NCBI GenBank assembly: GCA_046483725.1
Contig: JAWOCQ010000033.1
Location: forward strand, 1 to 26,845
DNA from: T3SED10-47 sp046483725
GTDB taxonomy: Bacteria > Bipolaricaulota > Bipolaricaulia > Bipolaricaulales > Bipolaricaulaceae
Direction: 5' to 3'
Length of the DNA: 26,845 bases
The notes under the pieces were generated by a model. It was not told where the DNA came from. It was given only the letters and a program-made list of their open reading frames with translations, and did no database searches. Shown piece after piece: positions 16,082-24,052 of the stretch. Position 1 is the stretch's first letter. The number at the start of each line of letters is the position of its first letter. Both the position numbers and the translations under genes were made by a program.

Positions 16082-16530
16082 TTGAGTGGCTCGATCACCA
16101 CTCGGCGCGCGCTCCCCTGCCCCACAGAGCGGGTGCGCACGCCGGTGAAGTCGGCCAGGGCCATGTGCACGAGTCGCCTGTCGCGCGCCGACATGGGGGG
16201 AAGGCGGTGCTTATTCCCGCTGTTGGCCACCTGCTGGGCAGCTTTCCGGGCCCGGGCAGCCAGCTCCTCGCGCCGGGCGGCCAACACACCGTTCACATCG
16301 ACAGAGACAGGGAGGTCAGACTGCAGGGTGACCCGAAGGTGGCAGCGGAGCAGGTGGGTGAGGGAAGCCAACAGGCCCTGTTGTTCGCCGAGGCGGTGGA
16401 GATTACCCTTCAGATTTACGTAGAGTTCGCCCTTTACAGGGCTGATCTCTACGCTTGCTTTCTCATCCAGAACGTCGAGAAGCCCACTTACGAAGCGGTG
16501 TGCTTGCTCAGTCTCCCTCGTCTTCTCCAT
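16078..16530 (-). CDS. jag: Jag/KhpB-like KH-R3H RNA-binding protein
   Basis: An RNA-binding protein usually encoded beside yidC and tied to cell elongation and division in Gram-positives. The 150 residues comprise a KH domain (about 30-85) and a C-terminal R3H domain (about 85-150: MSARDRRLVHMALADF to RRVVIEP, with the R-x3-H pair RRLVH). The N-terminal Jag_N domain of many homologues is absent. The KH loop that should read GxxG aligns to LHRLG, so its first glycine appears lost. ATG 16530 overlaps the yidC end by 23 bases, and I see no better in-frame start. The neighbourhood strongly supports the family. Confidence 0.88.
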   Translation of the reverse strand: MEKTRETEQAHRFVSGLLDVLDEKASVEISPVKGELYVNLKGNLHRLGEQQGLLASLTHLLRCHLRVTLQSDLPVSVDVNGVLAARREELAARARKAAQQVANSGNKHRLPPMSARDRRLVHMALADFTGVRTRSVGQGSARRVVIEPLK

Positions 16531-17992
16531 CGTCCTCGGGGGCCGAGTCGCGGCCCTTCTCTGCTGCTATTTCCCGGTCCACAACCCACTGCTGCCCCAC
16601 CTGGAACAGGGTGGTAAACAGCCAGTACATCCACAGGCCGGCAGGCCAACGGAACAGCAAAATGGCCATGATCAGGGGGAACAGCCATCCCATGGCCTGC
16701 ATGCCTCCAGTGGGTGCGGCTGCTGCGCGCCGCTGAGTGAGCCACTGCTGCAGCATCATTAGCCCTGTGGTGACGATCACCAAGATGTAGTAGGGGTCGG
16801 GACCAGATAGGTCGGTGATCCAGAGGAATCCAGGTGACAGGCGTATTTGCTCGGACGAGTAGATGATGGCCTGCCACAGGAGGATTAACAGGGGAAGCTG
16901 CAACAGCATGGGCAGGCAGCCGCCCAAGGGGTTCACCTTCTCCTTGCGGTAAAGCTCCATCATCTGTTGTTGCATGGTGGTCCGGTCGTCCTTGTACCGC
17001 TCCTGGAGTTTCTTTATTTTGGGTTGCAGCTGTTGCATCTTGGCCATCGATCTGAGCTGTGTGCGCATGACGGGATAGAGCAACACTCGGGTGAGGAGCG
17101 TGAACAGTAGGATGGCCCACACGTAGTTTCCGGTGAGCTCGTACAGCCAGCCCAGAAAGCGCATCACGACGACGAGCAATCGGGAGAACAGCCCCACGGG
17201 GGACAGCTTCTCCAGCCCCGCCTTCTCCAGCAGAAGGTAGCGGTCGCGCCCGGCGTACAGCGTGCCAGAAAGAACTAGCTCTTCCGGAGCTTCCTCCCAC
17301 TTGAGGCCGAACACCAACTGGCCTGCGTCGTTGACTTCCTTGAAGGGTTGTGCCTCGGCTGGCCGATCGAGGCGCAGGAAGAAGACCTGTCCGTTTCCCA
17401 CAAGCCCGAGCCCCTCGAAACGGACGTACGCGCCCGCAGGCTGAGGACTGCTGTCCACTTGCCCATCGTACATGTAGAGAAGGTCCAGTCCGCGGTCGAG
17501 GTGTCCTAACACCAGCTGCACCTCGCTGTCCGGCGCACGCACCTCCAGCTGCACCCCAATTGAGTACAGGGCGTCGTGATCCACGGTGAACCTCTTGAGC
17601 GCGCTCCAGCCCTCGCCCTCGCCTGCCAGCTCGATCACCGCACGTTCCGCTGTCTCCTCGACCATCGTCGCCTCGTAGGGAGCATCCGCTGTGGCGGGCC
17701 CGTCCACCCACAGCTCGAAGGGCCGGCTGGCACCATCGATGAACTCGTCCCCGTTCTCCCAGCCGGGCACCGCATCGGCTTCCCTGTCCCGAAGCGTGGC
17801 GAAATGGAGGTAGGCGCTGGCAAGCACCCCCCCCTTCGCGGAGAAGCGATAGCGAACAAACGCGTCCTCCACTTTGGTGTTAGGGACGCCCTCCAGCTGG
17901 AGGTGTTCCACCCGCACGGGGTGCGCGACGGGGAACGCGGTGCATCCTACAGCCACCACCGCGGCGGTAATTGCAGCCCATACCCTGATCAT
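16508..17992 (-). CDS. yidC: Membrane protein insertase YidC
   Basis: Inserts membrane proteins, alone or with SecYEG. It has 494 residues: a short N-terminal hydrophobic segment, a large extracytoplasmic beta domain (about 25-265), then the conserved insertase core from about 266. The core has the groove arginine R302 in LLTRVLLYP, the cytoplasmic coiled hairpin (about 312-350, KMQQLQPKIKKLQERYKDD), the NPLGGCLPMLLQLPLL segment at 354-369 and further helices up to about 468, then an acidic tail. The N-terminus (basic residue R3, hydrophobic 4-16, A-V-G-C17) resembles a lipoprotein signal. It lies with jag as usual, but rnpA and rpmH are not upstream. The gene is divergent from ribE across 90 bases. 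Confidence 0.95.
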   Translation of the reverse strand: MIRVWAAITAAVVAVGCTAFPVAHPVRVEHLQLEGVPNTKVEDAFVRYRFSAKGGVLASAYLHFATLRDREADAVPGWENGDEFIDGASRPFELWVDGPATADAPYEATMVEETAERAVIELAGEGEGWSALKRFTVDHDALYSIGVQLEVRAPDSEVQLVLGHLDRGLDLLYMYDGQVDSSPQPAGAYVRFEGLGLVGNGQVFFLRLDRPAEAQPFKEVNDAGQLVFGLKWEEAPEELVLSGTLYAGRDRYLLLEKAGLEKLSPVGLFSRLLVVVMRFLGWLYELTGNYVWAILLFTLLTRVLLYPVMRTQLRSMAKMQQLQPKIKKLQERYKDDRTTMQQQMMELYRKEKVNPLGGCLPMLLQLPLLILLWQAIIYSSEQIRLSPGFLWITDLSGPDPYYILVIVTTGLMMLQQWLTQRRAAAAPTGGMQAMGWLFPLIMAILLFRWPAGLWMYWLFTTLFQVGQQWVVDREIAAEKGRDSAPEDDGEDEGD

Positions 17993-18082
17993 GTCGGCCG
18001 TACTTTACTCGAGCCGGGATATGGAGCGCAAGCGGTTGTGGTGTCTGGGTCGGCTCAAGTACACTCCGCGGAGGACACGGTC

Positions 18083-18652
18083 ATGTTCACCGGAATCGTG
18101 CGGGCGGTGGGGAAGCTGGCGGCCCGGGAACCAAATCGGATATGGGTGGAGCACAGCGGGCTGCGCCCTGAGCCGGGCGATTCTCTGGCGGTGAACGGCG
18201 TGTGTCTTACCGTGGCCGACGTGGGGTCCCGCGCGCTGGGGCTGGACCTTTCGCCGGAGACTTTGGAGCGCACTGCCTTGGGCGAGCTCAGGCCGGGGGC
18301 GTGTGTAAACCTGGAGCCGGCGCTCGGCGTGGGGGAGCCGCTGGGAGGGCATTGGGTGTTGGGACACGTGGACTGTGTAGGCAAGGTGGCGCTGCTGCAA
18401 AGGGACGGAAAGGCGAGGCTTGTGGAGGTGGCACACTCGCCTCGCTTTGCCCCCCTCCTTGCGGACAAGGGGGCGGTGGCCGTGGATGGTATCAGCCTAA
18501 CGCCGTTTGCGGTGAGGCGGGGTGGCTTTCGCTGCGCGATTGTGCCCCAAACTTGGGCCCATACCAACCTTCAACAGCGGCGTGTGGGCGACCGGGTCAA
18601 CTTGGAGTTTGATATCTTGGCCAAGTACGTCATGAGCTGGAGGGAACGATGA
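18083..18652 (+). CDS. ribE: Riboflavin synthase, alpha subunit
   Basis: Converts two 6,7-dimethyl-8-ribityllumazine molecules to riboflavin, the last step of the pathway. It has 189 residues and two tandem lumazine-binding repeats. The first starts MFTGIVRAVG and includes SLAVNGVCLTV and LDLSPETLERTALG. The second starts GGHWVLGHVDCVGKV and includes VAVDGISLTPF and NLEFDILAKYV. GGAGG at 18070-18074 precedes ATG 18083. The 90-base gap from yidC is too short for an FMN riboswitch and has none of its conserved pieces. A weak TTGTGG/TACACT pair (18036-18065, 18-base spacer) may be the promoter. The stop overlaps ribBA as ATGA. Confidence 0.96.
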   Translation: MFTGIVRAVGKLAAREPNRIWVEHSGLRPEPGDSLAVNGVCLTVADVGSRALGLDLSPETLERTALGELRPGACVNLEPALGVGEPLGGHWVLGHVDCVGKVALLQRDGKARLVEVAHSPRFAPLLADKGAVAVDGISLTPFAVRRGGFRCAIVPQTWAHTNLQQRRVGDRVNLEFDILAKYVMSWRER

Positions 18653-19851
18653 GCTTTGCCTCTCCCGAGGATGCAATCCGGGTCCTGGCAGAAGGCGGGA
18701 TGCTGGTCGTCGTGGACGATGAGGACCGGGAAAATGAGGGCGACCTGGTTATTGCCGGCCAGCAGGTGACCCCCGAGGCGATCGCATTCATGGCGGTTAA
18801 GGGACGTGGTCTGATCTGCGCTCCGGTGCAACGCTGGTGGGCGGAGAGGCTGGAGCTTGCGCCGATGGTTGAGCAGCCACAGGATATACACGGTACGGCC
18901 TTCACTATCTCGGTGGACGCCCGCGAGGGGGTGACCACCGGCATCTCCGCTCATGACCGCGCCCGCACGATACAGGTGCTGGCCGACCCCGCAAGCGGAG
19001 CGGATGACCTGGTGCGTCCGGGCCACGTGTTTCCGTTGGTGGCCCGGGACGGGGGGGTGCTAAGGCGGGCGGGGCATACGGAGGCGGCAGTTGATCTGTG
19101 CAGCATGGCGGGGCTGTCGCCGGTGGGCGTGGTATGTGAGGTAATGCGGGACGACGGAACGATGGCCCGCCTGCCAGAGCTGAAGGAGTTCGGCCGCGAG
19201 CACGGCCTTCCTATCATCACCATCGCCGAGCTCATAGCCTATAGGAAGAGAAGCGAGACCCTGGTGCAGCGGCTGGCCGAGGCTACGTTCCCCAGTAGGT
19301 GGGGCATGTTCCGCATCATTACCTATCGGGATCGGGTGATGGGGCGGGAGCATGTGGCGCTGGTCAAGGGAGATATGAACGGCGAGGAGCCCATGCTTGT
19401 CCGGGTTCACTCCGAGTGTTTAACTGGGGATGCGTTGGGGTGTCTGCGTTGTGACTGTGGGGAACAGTTGCGCAGGGCTATGGAACTCATCGCCGCTGAG
19501 GGAAGAGGGGTGCTCCTCTACATGCGGCAGGAGGGAAGGGGAATTGGCCTTGCCGACAAGGTATCGGCTTATCACCTGCAGGATCAAGGGTTGGACACAG
19601 TGGAGGCGAACCTGCGGCTTGGTTACCCGGCCGACCTCAGGGACTACGGGCTGGGGGCGGAGATACTGGCGGACCTTGGGGTGCGGGCCATTCGCCTTCT
19701 CACCAACAACCCCAAGAAGGTGGCTGGACTGGACGGGCACGGGCTGAGCATCGTGGAGCAGGTAGGGATCGAGATGGACCCCAACGAGTACAATACCGAC
19801 TACCTCCGGGCGAAGAAGGCCAAGCTCGGCCATAGGCTGGACAAGGTTTAA
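18649..19851 (+). CDS. ribBA: Bifunctional DHBP synthase / GTP cyclohydrolase II
   Basis: Supplies both precursors of riboflavin: the C4 unit from ribulose-5-phosphate and the pyrimidine from GTP. It has 400 residues. The N-terminal DHBP synthase half (about 1-200) has DDEDRENEGDL, GRGLICAPV, TGISAHDRARTI and GHTEAAVDL. The C-terminal GTP cyclohydrolase II half has the zinc cysteines C257, C268 and C270 (SECLTGDALGCLRCDCG), MRQEGRGIGL and LLTNNPKKV. The substrate-loop segment after GRGLICAPV (QRWWAERLELAPM) differs from the usual sequence. Start ATG 18649 is coupled to ribE. Confidence 0.96.
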   Translation: MSFASPEDAIRVLAEGGMLVVVDDEDRENEGDLVIAGQQVTPEAIAFMAVKGRGLICAPVQRWWAERLELAPMVEQPQDIHGTAFTISVDAREGVTTGISAHDRARTIQVLADPASGADDLVRPGHVFPLVARDGGVLRRAGHTEAAVDLCSMAGLSPVGVVCEVMRDDGTMARLPELKEFGREHGLPIITIAELIAYRKRSETLVQRLAEATFPSRWGMFRIITYRDRVMGREHVALVKGDMNGEEPMLVRVHSECLTGDALGCLRCDCGEQLRRAMELIAAEGRGVLLYMRQEGRGIGLADKVSAYHLQDQGLDTVEANLRLGYPADLRDYGLGAEILADLGVRAIRLLTNNPKKVAGLDGHGLSIVEQVGIEMDPNEYNTDYLRAKKAKLGHRLDKV

Positions 19852-19860
19852 GGGGGCGCT

Positions 19861-20322
19861 ATGCGAGTTCACGAGGGAATCCTGTCGGCGAGTGGGTTGC
19901 GTCTCGCCATCGTTGTCTCCCGGTACAACGATCTGGTCACCGGTGAGCTAATATCGGGTGCAGTTGATCGCTTGCGACGCCTGGGCGCCAAGGACGAGGA
20001 TCTCGTTCTGCTGAAGGTACCGGGCGCGTTCGAGCTTCCCCGGGCGGTGAAGGCGGTGTCAAGCCAAGCAGAGGGGGTGTTGGCGCTGGGCGCGGTGGTG
20101 CGTGGCGCCACCCCGCACTTTGACTATGTAGCCGCCGAGGTCAGCAAGGGGCTGGCTCAGCTTAGTCTGGAGCTTTCTGTGCCCGTTTCCTTCGGGGTCA
20201 TCACTGCAGACACCCAGGACCAGGCACTGGAGAGGGCCGGGGGGAAGGCGGGAAACAAGGGAGCCCTGGCGGCGGAGGCGCTGGTGGAGATGGTGAACCT
20301 GGAGCGGGGATTGAAGGGATGA
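19861..20322 (+). CDS. ribH: 6,7-dimethyl-8-ribityllumazine synthase
   Basis: Joins the DHBP and the ribityl-pyrimidine to give lumazine, the substrate of RibE. It has 153 residues, the normal size. Motifs: VVSRYNDLVTGEL (substrate loop), VPGAFELPRAVK, GAVVRGATPHFDYVA with the catalytic histidine, and GVITADTQDQALERAGG. It starts 9 bases after ribBA with a GGGGG ribosome site and overlaps hisS by ATGA. With ribE and ribBA it completes the pathway except for RibD, which is not in the cluster. Confidence 0.97.
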   Translation: MRVHEGILSASGLRLAIVVSRYNDLVTGELISGAVDRLRRLGAKDEDLVLLKVPGAFELPRAVKAVSSQAEGVLALGAVVRGATPHFDYVAAEVSKGLAQLSLELSVPVSFGVITADTQDQALERAGGKAGNKGALAAEALVEMVNLERGLKG

Positions 20323-21596
20323 AAGTGGAGAGTGTGCGGGGAATGCGCGACGTGCTCCCCGCTGAGGCCGACCTTTGGCAGGACCTGGAACGCGAGATCC
20401 ACCGTACTTGCGGGCTATACGCCTACCGGGAGATCCGCCCGCCGCTGGTGGAGCTGGCGGAGCTGTTCGCCCGCGGGGTGGGCCACCACACGGACATCGT
20501 GCACAAGGAGATGTACGTGTTTCCCGATCGCAAAGGGCTTCAGCTTGCCCTGCGCCCAGAGGCCACGGCCTCGGTGGTGCGAGCCTACGTGGAGCATAGC
20601 CTACACTCCAGTGGTGATGTGGTGAAGTTGTATTATCTCGGCCCCATGTTCCGCTATGAAAAGCCGCAGAAGGGTCGTCAGCGGCAGTTCCATCAGTATG
20701 GGGTCGAGGCGCTGGGCTCGCTGGAGCCGGCGCTGGACGCCGAGGTGATCGACATAGCGGCGGAGCTCGTGGCCTCCTTGGGACTAAGCCGTGAGGGGCT
20801 TACCTTGAGGCTTAACTCCATCGGCTGCGCGAGGGACCGGCCTGCGTATCGCGCGGCCTTGTCCGGGTACCTGAGGGAACACCTTGAGGAACTGTGCGCT
20901 GACTGCCGGCGGCGCGTGGAGGAGAACCCGATGCGGGTGCTTGACTGCAAGCGCCCTGGTTGCAGCGTGGTAGCGGCGGCTGCCCCGCACAGCGCCCAGC
21001 ACTTGTGTTCCGAATGCGCCCAGCACTACCGAGAGGTGAAGGAGCTTTTGGACGTGCTGGGGCTGGCCTACGAGGAGGACTTCACACTGGTTCGTGGGTT
21101 GGACTACTACACCCGCACTGTGTTCGAGCTGTGTTCAGCGGAGCTGGGGGCCCAGGATGCGCTTCTGGGCGGGGGACGATATGATGAATTGGTAGAGCTT
21201 TTAGGTGGTTCACCTACGCCGGCGGTGGGGTTCGCCGGCGGAATGGAACGGTTGGTTCTGCTGCTCAAGAGCAAAGCCCAGGAGCAACGGTCGGAGAAGC
21301 TAGATGTGTGCCTGATACCCGTGGGCGACGAGCCCCAAGTGCGGCGGGGCGCGGTGGGCATCCTCCGACAACTGCGCTCCTCCGGGCGGACGGCGGACAT
21401 GGAATACATGGACCGCTCCGTGCGCAAGGCGATGCAGGTGGCGAGCCGACGTGCGCACTGGGCGGTGATCCTCGGGCCGGAGGAGATCGGCGAAGGGCAG
21501 GCGACAGTACGCCACCTCGCCTCCGGCACGGAGGCTCGGCTGGATCTCGGTCGCCTGGGCAATCCGGACGCTTGGCCACCGGTGCCGCAAGGCTAA
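20319..21596 (+). CDS. hisS: Histidyl-tRNA synthetase
   Basis: Charges tRNA-His. It has 425 residues, the usual length for bacterial HisRS. Class II motif 1 region: RGMRDVLP and LRPEATASVVRAYVEH. Motif 2: RYEKPQKGRQRQFHQYGVE from about residue 112. The HisA signature is GLDYYTRTVFE at 260-270, and motif 3 is AVGFAGGMERLVLLL. A C-terminal anticodon-binding domain follows (LDVCLIPVGDE onward). Four cysteines in CADCRRRV and CSECAQHY sit in the insertion domain, as in many homologues. The start ATG overlaps ribH, so it is probably transcribed with the riboflavin genes. The stop overlaps the converging glgP stop. Confidence 0.97.
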   Translation: MKVESVRGMRDVLPAEADLWQDLEREIHRTCGLYAYREIRPPLVELAELFARGVGHHTDIVHKEMYVFPDRKGLQLALRPEATASVVRAYVEHSLHSSGDVVKLYYLGPMFRYEKPQKGRQRQFHQYGVEALGSLEPALDAEVIDIAAELVASLGLSREGLTLRLNSIGCARDRPAYRAALSGYLREHLEELCADCRRRVEENPMRVLDCKRPGCSVVAAAAPHSAQHLCSECAQHYREVKELLDVLGLAYEEDFTLVRGLDYYTRTVFELCSAELGAQDALLGGGRYDELVELLGGSPTPAVGFAGGMERLVLLLKSKAQEQRSEKLDVCLIPVGDEPQVRRGAVGILRQLRSSGRTADMEYMDRSVRKAMQVASRRAHWAVILGPEEIGEGQATVRHLASGTEARLDLGRLGNPDAWPPVPQG

Positions 21597-23725
21597 CCGT
21601 CTGCTGACTGCCCGAGCGCGGGCGCGTAAAACTGCTCGCTGTACTCCTTCACCATACGGCGGGCGTTGAATTGGGGCGCCACGGTGCGTATGGCTGCCTT
21701 CATCACCTGCACAAACCGGGTGGGAACGCGGTCCTCTCCCCGCTCGTAGTACAAGGGGATGATGGTCTCCTCAAGAAGCCGGTACAGGGAGTCGGCGTCC
21801 GCCGGAGTCCTGTCCTCTTGCGGAGAATTACGTCCGATGGCCCATCCGTTTGTTCCGTCGTAGGCCTCCGGCCACCAGCCGTCGAGGATCGAAAGGTTGG
21901 GCACGCCGTTCACGCTGGCCTTCATCCCGCTTGTACCACTTGCCTCCAGGGGTGGGAGCGGGTTGTTGAGCCACACATCCACCCCGGCTACCAGGTACTT
22001 GGCTAGGTGTTGGTCGTAATTTTCCACAAAAGCGATGCGCCCGGCACAAGCAGGTTCCTTGGCCAGCTCGAATATCCTCTGTAGGAGGCGCTTGCCTTCG
22101 TCGTCCGCAGGGTGAGCCTTGCCGGTGAATAGAATCTGCACGGGCCGCGTTGGGTCCAGCAGAAAACGACGGAGTCGATCGCGATCGAACAGAATAAGGT
22201 CCGGTCGTTTGTACGCCGTGAACCGGCGAGCAAAGCCCAACGTGAGCGTGTAGGGGTCGAGGAGAGTACCGAAGCCCAGGATACCTCCGGCGGGCGTTTC
22301 TTCTGAGCGCCAGGCCTCACGGGCGCGAGCCCTGATCTGGGTCAGCATGGCCGCCTTGCGCTCCTGGTGAACGCGCCACAGCTCGTGGTCCGGAATTGAG
22401 TCCACATTGCTCCAAGTTTCCGGGTCCTCCTGTTTGTCTTTCCAGGCTTCACCTAGGTAGCGATACAGAAGAGGCTGTAGGCGGAGGGGTTCGACCCAGG
22501 TGGGAATATGCACACCGTTGGTGATGGGCTGGATTTTGTGTTCTGCGGACTGCACGCTGCGCACTCCGTCCCACATGTTCTGTGATACTTCGGCGTGTTT
22601 GCGGCTCACGGCGTTGCAGTAGCGGCTCATGCGCAGGGCGAACACGGTCATGTTGAATCCCGCGTCGGGATCCTCTGGATTCATCCCGAGCGAGACAACG
22701 CGATCCGGATCCAGACCGCCCTCTCGGCAATAGGGATCGAGGTACTCTCGCACAAGGGACAAGGGGAAGACGTCTGTCCCCGCGGGGACGGGTGTGTGGG
22801 TGGTAAAGATCGTGCTCTTGTACACGCTGTCCAAGGCGTGGTCAAAAGCTTTCCCCTCCTGAACCGCGGCGCGCAGACGCTCCACGATGGCCAAGGCCGG
22901 GTGCCCGTCGTTCAGATGGAGAGCCCCCGGGGTTATCCCCAGGGCTTCCAGAACCCGTACACCACCTATCCCCAGCACGATCTCCTGCTGCAGGCGCTGA
23001 TGGAGGTCGTTGATGTAAAGCCTCTGGGTGATGTCCCGCTCCTGGGGCCCGTTTCCCTCGACGTCCGTCGACAGGAGGTACAGGTGCACGCGGCCCACCG
23101 CCGCCCGCCATACCTCCACCCTCAGGGGTGGTTGAAATCCGGGCACGGTTACCTGTAGAGGGTGGCCCTGCTCGTCGGTAACCCGGACCAGGGGGGCATG
23201 GCTGAGATCCAAGGGCTGCTCTATATCCTCCTGCCAGCCGTCTTCACGGATTCTCTGGCACACGTAGGCCTGGCCGTAGATCAACCCCAAGCCGACTGCT
23301 GGAACCCCCAGGTCGCTGCACTCCTTCAAGATGTCCCCGGCCAGTATTCCCAATCCACCCGCGTAAACGGGAAGGGAGACGTGAACGCCAAACTCAGCCG
23401 ACATGTACACGAGGGGCTCTGAGGTAGGGCCGAAACGGTGCTCAAACCAACGGGCTTGCCCCGAAATTCCCCGTCGGAAGCTGTCCATCACCGTGGCGTA
23501 GTGCTCTAGGAATTCCGGACTGCTTGCAGCTCTCTCCAAGGTTTGTCTGGGCATCATGTCCAGCATGTGTACCGGGTTATGCTGGGTGGAACGGTACAGC
23601 TGAAGGTCCAGCCTGCGGAACAAATCCCGCGCTTCGGAGCTCCAGCTCCACCATAGGTTGAACGCAAGCTCGCCCAAGCCCTTCACGCGCTGGGGGAGGT
23701 TTGGGAAACGCTCTGTAATATCCAT
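21593..23725 (-). CDS. glgP: Alpha-glucan (glycogen/maltodextrin) phosphorylase
   Basis: Releases glucose-1-phosphate from alpha-1,4-glucans in a PLP-dependent GT35 reaction. The 710 residues are shorter than E. coli GlgP (about 815) and match the compact archaeal/thermophile-like subfamily that opens with LAFNLWWSWSSEA. Other motifs: MSAEFGVHVSLPVYAGGLGILAGD, LHLNDGHPALAIVERLR, TTHTPVPAGTDVF, FARRFTAYKRPDL, and the PLP site EASGTSGMKASVNGV, with K602 as the expected Schiff-base lysine. The gene stands alone with no synthase or branching enzyme nearby. The Shine-Dalgarno is poor, and a leader hairpin includes the nearest AAGG. Confidence 0.95.
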   Translation of the reverse strand: MDITERFPNLPQRVKGLGELAFNLWWSWSSEARDLFRRLDLQLYRSTQHNPVHMLDMMPRQTLERAASSPEFLEHYATVMDSFRRGISGQARWFEHRFGPTSEPLVYMSAEFGVHVSLPVYAGGLGILAGDILKECSDLGVPAVGLGLIYGQAYVCQRIREDGWQEDIEQPLDLSHAPLVRVTDEQGHPLQVTVPGFQPPLRVEVWRAAVGRVHLYLLSTDVEGNGPQERDITQRLYINDLHQRLQQEIVLGIGGVRVLEALGITPGALHLNDGHPALAIVERLRAAVQEGKAFDHALDSVYKSTIFTTHTPVPAGTDVFPLSLVREYLDPYCREGGLDPDRVVSLGMNPEDPDAGFNMTVFALRMSRYCNAVSRKHAEVSQNMWDGVRSVQSAEHKIQPITNGVHIPTWVEPLRLQPLLYRYLGEAWKDKQEDPETWSNVDSIPDHELWRVHQERKAAMLTQIRARAREAWRSEETPAGGILGFGTLLDPYTLTLGFARRFTAYKRPDLILFDRDRLRRFLLDPTRPVQILFTGKAHPADDEGKRLLQRIFELAKEPACAGRIAFVENYDQHLAKYLVAGVDVWLNNPLPPLEASGTSGMKASVNGVPNLSILDGWWPEAYDGTNGWAIGRNSPQEDRTPADADSLYRLLEETIIPLYYERGEDRVPTRFVQVMKAAIRTVAPQFNARRMVKEYSEQFYAPALGQSADG

Positions 23726-23740
23726 TGTTCATGTCACCAT

Positions 23741-23767
23741 CCTTAGGGTAGGCCTGCTGGACTAAGG
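23741..23767 (-). promoter_or_regulatory. Leader hairpin before glgP
   Basis: CCTTAG (23741-23746) and CTAAGG (23762-23767) form a perfect 6-base inverted repeat with a 15-base loop in the presumed glgP leader, ending 15 bases before the start codon. On the mRNA the 3' arm is CUAAGG, the nearest Shine-Dalgarno-like sequence, so folding could limit translation. This role is inference. Confidence 0.3.
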
Positions 23768-23799
23768 CTGCGTGGCCTGGCCAAACAATCACCGCACGG

Positions 23800-23828
23800 A
23801 TTGTACCGGGTGGGGTGGAGCCTCTCAG
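23800..23828 (-). promoter_or_regulatory. Possible glgP promoter
   Basis: On the minus strand CTGAGA (23828-23823) and TACAAT (23805-23800) are 17 bases apart, matching the consensus at 4 and 5 of 6 positions. The transcript would have a leader of about 70 bases containing the CCTTAG/CTAAGG hairpin. Confidence 0.35.
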
Positions 23829-24003
23829 AAGCAGCCGCGCTTTGTGCTGTGCACTGTAGAATGGCTTGTGGGGTCCAGCATTGCCAAAATCTGTGCCTTG
23901 GTCTCCGTGGGCATTTGCCGCACTGGAGGCGGCCACCCCCGCGGGACTGCAGCGCAGTCTGAGCGTCGTTCGCCGTTCTGCGCCGCTACGACCATAGCGC
24001 TGG

Positions 24004-24034
24004 TTGTACTATTTAGTGAGCAACCTAGTATATA
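24004..24034 (+). promoter_or_regulatory. Possible promoter for the AbrB-PhoU gene
   Basis: TTGTAC (24004-24009) precedes an AT-rich run CTAGTATATAGCAT. TATATA at 24029-24034 is a 5-of-6 match but at a long 19-base spacing, and TAGTAT at 24026 gives 16. Transcription would start near the GGAGG at 24042-24046, giving a very short leader. Confidence 0.35.
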
Positions 24035-24052
24035 GCATACGGGAGGTGGCAT

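Larger units (their letters stand above)
23726..24052. other. 327-base divergent intergenic region, glgP / AbrB-PhoU gene
   Basis: No convincing gene lies here; small frames on both strands have no recognisable content. It holds a leader hairpin and promoter candidate for glgP at the left and a promoter candidate for the phosphate regulator at the right. Between them are three hairpin-forming repeats in a row on the plus strand: GCCGC/GCGGC (23917-23933), GACTGC/GCAGTC (23945-23959) and CGCTA/TAGCG (23984-23999). TGGCCTGGCCA (23773-23783) is a small palindrome. These could be operators or RNA structure, but GC-rich DNA gives many by chance. Confidence 0.5.

Noticed and set aside
16488..17711. 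407-codon frame on the minus strand overlapping yidC in another frame
   Set aside because: It is low-complexity, Arg/Gly/His-rich and without domains, while the yidC frame has clear insertase motifs throughout.
17993..18082. FMN riboswitch before ribE
   Set aside because: The gap is 90 bases, too short for the aptamer plus platform, and I see none of its conserved segments.
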